A stretch of 7,028 bases of DNA, from the NCBI GenBank assembly GCA_021767885.1, contig JAASSM010000088.1, positions 1 through 7,028 of the forward strand. Direction: 5' to 3'. Position 1 is the stretch's first letter. Each line of letters begins with the position of its first letter. The notes beneath the pieces were generated by a model. The model saw nothing but the letters and a program-made list of their open reading frames with translations. It did not search any database and was not told where the DNA came from. Below are positions 1-7,028 of this stretch, piece after piece. Origin of the DNA: a bacterium. Lineage in GTDB: Bacteria > Krumholzibacteriota > Krumholzibacteria > LZORAL124-64-63. The translations under genes were made by a program, and so were the position numbers.

Positions 1-279
1 CCCGTCGCCGATGCGGAAGCTGAGCGCCAGCCAGTTGGGCCAGTTGACGATGCTCTCGTTGCTGATGATCCGCCCGGCCACCTCGCTCTCCAGGCGGTTG
101 TAGGCGCCGGCCACGTAGGTGCCCGGATAGTGGGGCCCGCCGGCCCGGCACTCGGCCGCCGCGCCGCGGGTGGCGAACACGCCGTTGCCCAGGGTGGTGA
201 GCGCCTCGCGCAGCGGCTCGGCGGCCGGGTCCCAGCTCTCGTAGACCAGCGTCCAGTCGGTGAGGGTGCGGTCGTTCAT
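1..279 (-). CDS. Glycoside hydrolase family 65 protein, N-terminal part (maltose/trehalose/kojibiose phosphorylase type), truncated by window edge
   Basis: The visible 93 codons start MNDRTLTDWTLVYESWDP and carry the typical opening of GH65 enzymes: a W-x-L-x-Y-x-x-x-D-P start, then LREALTTLGNGVFATRGAAAE (residues about 23-43), HYPGTYVAGAYNRL (about 50-63) and a PNWL stretch near residue 81. GH65 members are mostly inverting phosphorylases that split alpha-linked disaccharides with phosphate to give beta-glucose 1-phosphate; a few are hydrolases. The N-terminal domain seen here is a beta-sandwich. The catalytic (alpha/alpha)6 barrel, which would show substrate and mechanism, lies beyond the left edge. 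The start ATG at 277-279 has a good SD (AAGGGAG, 289-295 on the minus strand) nine bases upstream. The gene is divergent from the P-type ATPase. Family call is firm; substrate cannot be stated. No signal peptide is visible, so a cytoplasmic enzyme is likely. Confidence 0.88.
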   Translation of the reverse strand, partial: MNDRTLTDWTLVYESWDPAAEPLREALTTLGNGVFATRGAAAECRAGGPHYPGTYVAGAYNRLESEVAGRIISNESIVNWPNWLALSFRIGDG

Positions 280-467
280 GGCGGCTCGCTCCCTTTCGCC
301 ATCCCGCTCGCGCTCCATCTCGCTCGCACGGCGGCCCGGCCCCGGTGAGCGCAACCGGGAGCGGGCGGCCCTGCGCCCAGCTTAGTCCCAAACCGCGGCG
401 ATGGCAGACGCTCCGCGGCCCCGGACCGCGGTCCCCGGCGGTTGCGGATCCCCCACGCTGGCCTTGT

Positions 468-485
468 GGTGGGAGTGATCCCACC
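468..485 (+). promoter_or_regulatory. Leader hairpin with GTGA tetraloop before the ATPase gene
   Basis: GGTGGGA and TCCCACC form a perfect 7-base-pair stem closed by GTGA, which as RNA is a GNRA-type stable tetraloop. A T-G wobble could add one more pair outside. It ends 11 bases before the SD (GGAGGT, 497-502) of the P-type ATPase. It has no T-tract, so it does not look like an attenuator. It may be a DNA operator or an mRNA structure affecting stability or translation; the choice is inference. Confidence 0.45.
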
Positions 486-496
486 GGATTCTCCCC

Positions 497-502
497 GGAG
501 GT
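497..502 (+). promoter_or_regulatory. Shine-Dalgarno that fixes the TTG start of the ATPase
   Basis: GGAGGT lies five bases before TTG at 508-510. The frame starting here gives NWFATSPDRVLEQL, the expected beginning of the cation-ATPase N-terminal domain. No ATG or GTG in this frame has a better placed SD without removing that domain, so TTG is chosen as the start. Confidence 0.8.
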
Positions 503-507
503 AGGCA

Positions 508-3287
<2,780 letters not shown>

Positions 3288-3288
<1 letters not shown>

Positions 3289-3317
3289 CGCGGCCACCGG
3301 GGCGACCGGCGCCGCGC
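3288..3317. terminator. Inverted repeat between convergent genes, possible bidirectional terminator
   Basis: GCGCGGC (3288-3294) and GCCGCGC (3311-3317) are perfect 7-base arms, and an inner CCGG/CCGG pair (3297-3300, 3306-3309) can extend the stem around a 5-base loop. It fills the 32-base gap between the stop of the ATPase and the stop of the polymerase gene. Position suits a terminator for both transcripts, but neither strand has a T-tract after the stem, so it would be non-canonical or act as an mRNA 3'-end stabiliser. Confidence 0.4.
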
Positions 3318-3320
3318 CGC

Positions 3321-4241
3321 TCAGATGCGGTCGGCCGCCGTCGCGGCCGAGGCCGCCCGTCGCGCGAAGTCGGCCCAGGGGTCGTCCTTGTGGCCGAGGC
3401 GGCGCTGCAGGTTGCCCAGGTGGTAGCGCTGCGCATGGAGCTGGCCATCGCCCAGCTCCTTCCAGTCCAGCGGCGTGGCCACCGGCCCGCCCGGCAGGGG
3501 GCGCACCGAGTACGGCGCCACGGCGGTCTGACCGTAGGCGTTGCGCAGGTAGTCGAGGAACAGACGTCCCCGGCGAGCGTCCTTGCGGGTGGCGACGGTG
3601 AAGCGGTCGGGATCCCGCTCGGCTGCGCGCTCGCAGATGCGATGAGCGAGGTCGCGCACCGCATCGAAACCAGTGGCACGGTCCAGGGGCGCCACCACGT
3701 GCAGGCCGCGCGAGCCGGTGGTCATGACGTAGGCCGTCAGGCCGGCGTCCTGGAGGGCCTCGCCCAGGGCGCGGGCGGCGTCGCGGACCACGGCGAAGTC
3801 GTTGCCGGGTGGATCGAGATCCAGGACCAGGCGGTCGGGGTGGTCGAGCTGGTCGGCGCGGGAGAGCCAGGGATGGGGCGTGATCACGGCCTGGTCGGCC
3901 AGGTAGACCAGGGTGGCGGCGTCGTCGGCGCAGACCTGGCGCTGGGTCTCGCCCGATCCCTTGACGTCGACCTCGCAGCCGGCGATCCAGTCCGGGAAGT
4001 GATCGGGCCGCTGCTTCTGGTAGAAGCCCCCCGCCTCGAGGCCGTCGGGGAAGCGTTGCAGGGAGAGGGGCCGGCGCTCGAGGTAGGGCAGGATGCGGTC
4101 CGCCATGGCCAGGTAGTGGTCGGCGAGGTCGGCCTTGGTGACGGCGGGGCCGCCGTGATCGGCGGCCGGGAGCAGTTCCTTGTCCGGGTGGGAGACCGTC
4201 ACCGTCCGGCGGCCGACCCTGTACTCGCGCGCCTCGCTCAT
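3321..4241 (-). CDS. Stand-alone LigD-type primase-polymerase (NHEJ polymerase)
   Basis: A 306-residue archaeo-eukaryotic primase superfamily protein equivalent to the POL domain of LigD, complete from the SHPDK opening (17-21) to a typical GHKDDPWADF end (283-292). Visible motifs: FYQK (73-76), metal-binding DLD in LVLDLDPPG (D141 and D143), SRGLHV (177-182) with conserved histidine 181, and third acidic residue D230 in GRLFLDYLRN. In the family these enzymes fill gaps and add nucleotides, preferring ribonucleotides, at double-strand break ends, with Mn as a good cofactor. The start ATG (4239-4241) overlaps the ligase stop by four bases (ATGA) and has SD AAGGAGG (4249-4255) seven bases upstream. 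An ATG 90 bases upstream in the same frame would add a proline/arginine-rich segment with no family resemblance and is rejected. It is the last gene of the PE-LIG-POL operon. Normally this domain is fused to the ligase; here it is separate. Confidence 0.93.
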   Translation of the reverse strand: MSEAREYRVGRRTVTVSHPDKELLPAADHGGPAVTKADLADHYLAMADRILPYLERRPLSLQRFPDGLEAGGFYQKQRPDHFPDWIAGCEVDVKGSGETQRQVCADDAATLVYLADQAVITPHPWLSRADQLDHPDRLVLDLDPPGNDFAVVRDAARALGEALQDAGLTAYVMTTGSRGLHVVAPLDRATGFDAVRDLAHRICERAAERDPDRFTVATRKDARRGRLFLDYLRNAYGQTAVAPYSVRPLPGGPVATPLDWKELGDGQLHAQRYHLGNLQRRLGHKDDPWADFARRAASAATAADRI

Positions 4242-5239
4242 CGGGGCTCCTCCTTGCGGACGTTCCCGGGGTCCTTGTCGCGGCGCAGGCCGAGGAAGCG
4301 GGGGTGGCGCAGGCGGTCGTCGTCGGTCCACTCGGTGAAGGCGATCTCGGCCACCAGGTCGGGCCGCACCCAGTGCACACCGGAGCGCGGCAGGTCGCCG
4401 GCAGTGAAGGGCGGCGTCTCGCGCTCGCGCGATCGCAGGCGCTCGTGCAGGCTGGCCAGGGTGTCATCGTCGAACCCCGTGCCCACCTTGCCTGCGTACT
4501 GCAGTTCGTCCCCGCGATGGAAGCCCAGCAGCAGCGCGCCGAAGCCCACGCGGGAGCCCTCCGGGTCGGTGTAGCCGCCGATCACCAGCTCCTGCTGGTT
4601 GCTGCAGCGCAGCTTGAGCCAGCGGCGCGACCGCGAGTGGGCGTAGGTGGACTCGCCGTCCTTGGCGATCAGCCCCTCCCAGCCGCGGGCGCAGGCGTCG
4701 GCGAGCAGCTCGTGGCCGCGGGCGTTGCGGTGCGGCGTGAAGCGGACGGGGTCCTCCCAGTCCAGGAGATCGCGCAGGACGCTCTTGCGGGCGCGCAACG
4801 GCACGTCGGTGAGGTCGTGGCCGGCGGCATGGAGGACGTCGAAGACGTAGTAGTAGACGGCCACGCCGGTGGCGCGGGCGGCATCGGGGTCGTCCTTCTG
4901 CATGCGGGCCTGCAGGCGCGCGAAGCTGGTGCGGTCGCCGGTGAAGGCCACCACCTCGCCGTCGACGATGAAGCCGTCGGCGGACTGGCCCGCCAGGGCC
5001 TCCCGGATCTCGGGGTAGGCGTTCTCCAGCGCCTCGCGATTGCGCGACCGCAGGCGCACCGCACCGTCCTGCTTGAAGGCCAGGCAGCGCTCGCCGTCGA
5101 GCTTGCGCTCGAAGAGCCACTGGTCGTCATCGAAGGCGTCGTGGACCAGGGTGGCGAGCATGGGCCGGGTCCAGCGCGGCTGGTCGGCCTGGCGAGCGTG
5201 CTGCCGCACGTCCGGGTCCAGGCGGTCGAGCAGGCTCAT
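4238..5239 (-). CDS. Stand-alone ATP-dependent DNA ligase of the LigD type
   Basis: A 333-residue minimal ligase with nucleotidyltransferase and OB-fold domains, matching the LIG domain of LigD. Motif I is ERKLDGER with the adenylated lysine at 46; DGEVV lies at 93-97; motif III is YYVFDVLH (130-137); motif IV EGLIAKDGESTY (188-199); motif V WLKLRCSNQQE (207-217) leading into VIGGYTDPEGSR. The OB domain shows GKVGTGFDDDTL (250-261) and ends in the usual FTEWTDDDRLRHPRFLGLR (301-319). All residues needed for the three-step nick sealing reaction appear present. The start ATG (5237-5239) overlaps the stop of the upstream phosphoesterase by four bases and has SD AGAGGAGG (5247-5254) with the core seven bases away. 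A longer reading from 5437 would lie inside the upstream gene in another frame and is rejected. Stand-alone ATP ligases of this type are also called LigC-like, but gene order here points to a split LigD. Confidence 0.94.
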   Translation of the reverse strand: MSLLDRLDPDVRQHARQADQPRWTRPMLATLVHDAFDDDQWLFERKLDGERCLAFKQDGAVRLRSRNREALENAYPEIREALAGQSADGFIVDGEVVAFTGDRTSFARLQARMQKDDPDAARATGVAVYYYVFDVLHAAGHDLTDVPLRARKSVLRDLLDWEDPVRFTPHRNARGHELLADACARGWEGLIAKDGESTYAHSRSRRWLKLRCSNQQELVIGGYTDPEGSRVGFGALLLGFHRGDELQYAGKVGTGFDDDTLASLHERLRSRERETPPFTAGDLPRSGVHWVRPDLVAEIAFTEWTDDDRLRHPRFLGLRRDKDPGNVRKEEPR

Positions 5240-5841
5240 GACTCGCCCTCCTCTCGCGCCACCTCCTCGCGCGTACGATCCGAGAGCACCGAGCGCGGCT
5301 CGGTGCTGACAGGATTGCGGCGGGCGTCGGCGCGGTCGTCGTCCATCTTGATCAGCATCCAGCGGTGATCGCCGCCGCTCTTGCCGCCGGTGCGGATCAG
5401 GGCGTAGCCGCCGGTGAGCTTCTCGCCCTCCAGCCATACCTCCACCTTGCCATCCTCCAGCGAGGCGGCCATGTCGGTGCCGTCCTTCTCCTGGCGCAGG
5501 TTACGGTACGGCCCCCGGTCCCAGACGATCACCGTGCCGCCGCCGTACTGGTTCGCCGGGATCACGCCCTCGAAGCCGGCGTAGTCCAGCGGGTGGTCCT
5601 CGGTGGGCATGGCGAGGCGCTTCTCGGAGGGGTCGGTGGACGGGCCCTTCGGGACCGCCCAGGACCTGAGGACGCCATCGACCTCCAGGCGGAAATCCCA
5701 GTGCAGGTTCGAGGCGTCATGCTCCTGGATCACGAACTGCGGCCGGTCGCCGCCGCTGGAAGACCGTTCGCCGCCGGGCTCGCCGGAATGCCGCAGATCA
5801 CGTTTCTCGTGGTAGCGGGAGAGGCTGTCCTTCTTCGCCAT
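5236..5841 (-). CDS. Stand-alone LigD-type 3'-phosphoesterase (PE)
   Basis: A 201-residue protein matching the 3'-end healing PE domain of LigD, which removes 3'-phosphates and single ribonucleotides from DNA ends using Mn. The N-terminal EKRD (12-15) resembles the conserved substrate loop. The core reads FVIQEHDASNLHWDFRLE (36-53) with H41, H47, D49 and R51; R75 follows in SEKRLAMPTEDHP, then H83, Y87 and GFEGVIPANQYGGG (89-102). From memory, these correspond to H42, H48, D50, R52, R76, H84 and Y88 of the Pseudomonas aeruginosa LigD PE domain, so the active site is intact. The C-terminal tail keeps SVLSDRTREEVA (184-195), which resembles the linker that joins PE to the ligase in fused LigD. 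The start ATG (5839-5841) has a strong SD, AAGGAGGT (5850-5857), eight bases upstream. An in-frame ATG at 5913 would add an unconserved segment and is rejected. First gene of the operon, divergent from the TauE gene. Confidence 0.94.
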   Translation of the reverse strand: MAKKDSLSRYHEKRDLRHSGEPGGERSSSGGDRPQFVIQEHDASNLHWDFRLEVDGVLRSWAVPKGPSTDPSEKRLAMPTEDHPLDYAGFEGVIPANQYGGGTVIVWDRGPYRNLRQEKDGTDMAASLEDGKVEVWLEGEKLTGGYALIRTGGKSGGDHRWMLIKMDDDRADARRNPVSTEPRSVLSDRTREEVAREEGES

Positions 5842-5903
5842 GACGGGGTACCTCCTTCTCTTGCCCACCGTAGGCACGTGGTGCCAGACGGCCAGCCGCA
5901 GGG

Positions 5904-5929
5904 GGCGGCGCAAGGCGCTTTACGCCGCC
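5904..5929. repeat. Inverted repeat in divergent promoter region, possible operator
   Basis: GGCGGCG (5904-5910) and CGCCGCC (5923-5929) are perfect 7-base arms around a 12-base centre. The right arm overlaps the last two bases of the candidate -35 hexamer, a placement suited to a repressor site. The GC richness of the arms means chance occurrence is not excluded. Confidence 0.3.
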
Positions 5930-5947
5930 GGGGTTTTGCGCCACAAT
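5919..5947 (+). promoter_or_regulatory. Candidate sigma70-type promoter for the TauE/SafE gene
   Basis: TTTACG (5919-5924) and CACAAT (5942-5947) each match four of six consensus bases and are separated by exactly 17 bases. A transcript would begin near 5954 and have a leader of about 85 bases. The match is modest, but it is the best in a region otherwise poor in A and T. Confidence 0.4.
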
Positions 5948-6038
5948 CGCGGCCGATTCCTGCCGGGCGGACCGCCGCGAGCCGCCGCCGCCGCCCGGCC
6001 TCCGCAGCGCCCGCGAGACCCCGGCCAGAGGACCATCG

Positions 6039-7028
6039 ATGTCCCGCGATCCCGACCGCCGCATGGGCTGGGAGGTGGCCCGCGACCTCGAGCGCGAGAA
6101 GGCCACCATCTGGCAGCGCGTGGTGCCGGAGTGGCGGCAGATCCGCGCCGCGCTGGGCGGCCTGGCCGTGTTCTTCCTGGTCTTCCTTCTGGGCTGCTGG
6201 CTGGCGAGCAACTCCCAGCGTCTGGACAACGGGGTGATGGCCGAGCGCGGCTGGGCGGGGACCACCGAGTGGGGCCTGATCTGGACCGTGCTGTTGCTGG
6301 CCCTGGTCTTCGAGTTCATGGACGCCGCCGCGGGCATGGGCTTCGGCACGGCCCTGACGCCGCTGCTGCTGGTGATGGGCTACCACCCGCTGCAGATCGT
6401 GCCGGTGGTGCTCATCCAGCAGACGGTGGCCGGCCTGGTGGGCGCGTTCCTGCACCGCGAGTTCCAGAACGTCGAGTGGCGCTTCCGGCCGCTGAGCGAG
6501 ACGGTGCGCCTGTGCATCATCCTGGCGGGATCGGGCATCCTGCTGGTGGTGGCCGCCACGGTGGGCATCTACGGCGTGTTCGAGGTGGACAAGTTCTGGA
6601 TCAAGCTCTACGTGGTGGTCCTGCTCATGGCCATGGGGTTGATCTCGCTGGTCCAGTCCCGGCGCGAGCGGCCCTACCGCCCCAACTTCCTGGTGGTCTT
6701 CGGTGCCGTGGCCGGCTTCAACAAGGGCGTGGGCGGCGGGGGCTACGGCCCGGTGGTGACCATGGGCGGCATGCTGGCCGGCGTGCCGGTCAAGAGCATG
6801 CTCGGCGTCACGGCGCTGGCCGAGGGCTTCGTCTGCCTCGCCGCGGTGATCGCCTGGTTCGCCATGAGCGTCAACGGCGTGGGCGTGGACTACGTCCTGC
6901 TGCCCAGCGTGATGCTGGCCTCCATGTTCTCGGCGGTGGCCGCGCCGTACCTGACGCGGGTCTTCCCGGAGACGCTGTGGCGGCTGGTGGTGCCCGCCTA
7001 CTGTCTGGTGGTGGTGGTGATCACGATC
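6039..7028 (+). CDS. TauE/SafE family membrane transporter, C-terminal end beyond window
   Basis: An open frame of 330 codons without a stop encodes a very hydrophobic protein with about eight membrane segments. Two features mark the TauE/SafE (DUF81) family: the first-repeat glycine motif AAGMGFGTALTPLLLVMGYHP split over 97-117, and the second-repeat motif KGVGGGGYGPVVTMGG (229-244) followed by GVPVKSMLGVTALAEGF (248-264). Members are inner-membrane exporters of sulfite, sulfoacetate or related organic anions; many are only predicted. Unlike the usual family layout of about 250-270 residues starting near the first motif, this one has about 80 extra residues: a charged cytoplasmic-looking start (1-38), an additional membrane segment (about 40-57) and a polar loop (58-76). 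The ATG (6039-6041) is preceded by SD AGAGGA six bases upstream; a later in-frame ATG (residue 9) lacks an SD. No sulfur-metabolism gene is nearby to name the substrate. Confidence 0.85.
   Translation, partial: MSRDPDRRMGWEVARDLEREKATIWQRVVPEWRQIRAALGGLAVFFLVFLLGCWLASNSQRLDNGVMAERGWAGTTEWGLIWTVLLLALVFEFMDAAAGMGFGTALTPLLLVMGYHPLQIVPVVLIQQTVAGLVGAFLHREFQNVEWRFRPLSETVRLCIILAGSGILLVVAATVGIYGVFEVDKFWIKLYVVVLLMAMGLISLVQSRRERPYRPNFLVVFGAVAGFNKGVGGGGYGPVVTMGGMLAGVPVKSMLGVTALAEGFVCLAAVIAWFAMSVNGVGVDYVLLPSVMLASMFSAVAAPYLTRVFPETLWRLVVPAYCLVVVVITI

Larger units (their letters stand above)
280..507. promoter_or_regulatory. Divergent intergenic region with several dyads
   Basis: These 228 bases separate the starts of the GH65 gene (leftward) and the P-type ATPase gene (rightward), so promoters for both are expected here. 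I find no convincing sigma70 -35/-10 pair on either strand. What is visible is dyad symmetry: CCGGT-7-ACCGG at 342-358, a perfect 12-base palindrome GGACCGCGGTCC at 423-434 flanked on both sides by CCCCGG, and a hairpin at 468-485. Several could be operators, but GC-rich DNA makes short dyads common. No coding region with family resemblance was recognised inside it. Confidence 0.5.
3321..5841 (-). other. Three-gene operon PE-LIG-POL: LigD split into separate, translationally coupled genes
   Basis: Transcription runs from the phosphoesterase through the ligase to the polymerase. Both junctions are ATGA overlaps (5236-5239 and 4238-4241), so the ribosome ending one gene is at the start of the next; each downstream gene also has its own SD inside the end of the previous gene. 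The order equals the N-to-C domain order of Pseudomonas-type fused LigD. Ku, which recruits LigD to break ends, is not encoded within the window. Confidence 0.88.
5842..6038. promoter_or_regulatory. Divergent promoter region between the repair operon and the TauE/SafE gene
   Basis: These 197 bases hold the leaders of two divergent transcripts. Immediately left is the phosphoesterase SD (5850-5857); at the right end AGAGGA (6027-6032) is the SD of the TauE gene. The middle contains a locally less GC-rich patch with a candidate rightward promoter and an inverted repeat. For the leftward operon only a weak match could be found (TTGTGG, 18 bases, TAAAGC on the minus strand), which I do not rely on. 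Confidence 0.5.

Noticed and set aside
130..348. Possible small plus-strand protein opposite the GH65 start
   Set aside because: It lies antisense to the conserved GH65 N-terminal region, lacks an SD, and has shadow-like composition.
342..358. CCGGTGAGCGCAACCGG as a LacI-family operator for the GH65 gene
   Set aside because: The bases recall GAGCGC-type LacI operators, but the dyad has an odd-length centre and only 5-base arms, unlike the usual CG-centred palindrome. No regulator gene is visible.
442..470. TTGCGG with TGTGGT as a promoter for the ATPase
   Set aside because: Spacing is 17 bases, but the -10 hexamer hardly matches TATAAT and the surrounding DNA is very GC-rich.
4304..5368. 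Plus-strand open frame of 354 codons opposite the ligase
   Set aside because: It is the reverse-strand shadow of the ligase gene, with no SD and a low-complexity Val/Gly/Ala translation.
3321..5841. A frameshifted LigD pseudogene
   Set aside because: Each part ends at a domain boundary, starts with its own SD, and retains all expected active-site residues. Frameshift damage would not place ATGA overlaps and SD sites at both boundaries.
5365..6237. Plus-strand open frame of 290 codons opposite the phosphoesterase and entering the TauE gene
   Set aside because: It overlaps two genes with clear family motifs in other frames and has no SD or recognisable domain.

Overview
The window comes from a GC-rich bacterial chromosome (clearly above 65% G+C by eye). 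The third codon position is almost always G or C, most genes have strong Shine-Dalgarno (SD) sites, and genes are tightly packed. The order of the DNA-end-repair genes (phosphoesterase, ligase, polymerase) matches the domain order of fused LigD in Pseudomonas-type Proteobacteria. A high-GC proteobacterium is therefore the best guess, but nothing here fixes the genus. Several proteins carry many acidic residues, which would fit a halotolerant lineage; this is only suggestive.

Layout, left to right. (1) 1-279, minus strand: the first 93 codons of a glycoside hydrolase family 65 protein (disaccharide phosphorylase type), cut by the window edge. (2) 280-507: a divergent intergenic region with several dyads, including a hairpin with a GTGA loop just before the SD of the next gene. 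(3) 508-3288, plus strand: a complete 926-residue P2-like cation-transporting P-type ATPase with a TTG start. All catalytic motifs are intact, but several residues that bind the ion in calcium pumps are replaced. (4) 3289-3320: a 32-base convergent gap holding a GC-rich inverted repeat. (5) 3321-5841, minus strand: three genes transcribed from right to left, encoding a stand-alone LigD-type 3'-phosphoesterase (PE), an ATP-dependent DNA ligase (LIG) and a primase-polymerase (POL). Each junction is a 4-base ATGA overlap. (6) 5842-6038: a divergent promoter region. (7) 6039-7028, plus strand: a TauE/SafE family membrane transporter, open at the window edge, with an unusual N-terminal extension.

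How they fit together. The three minus-strand genes are the parts of LigD, the bacterial non-homologous end-joining (NHEJ) enzyme. The PE trims 3' ends, the polymerase fills gaps and preferentially adds ribonucleotides, and the ligase seals. Here they are separate, translationally coupled proteins in the same order as the fused enzyme's domains. No Ku gene, the usual partner, lies in the window. The flanking GH65 enzyme, cation pump and anion exporter are not functionally tied to repair. Together they may form a stress or accessory neighbourhood, which is inference. The split LigD operon and the modified ion site of the ATPase are the two observations most worth following.
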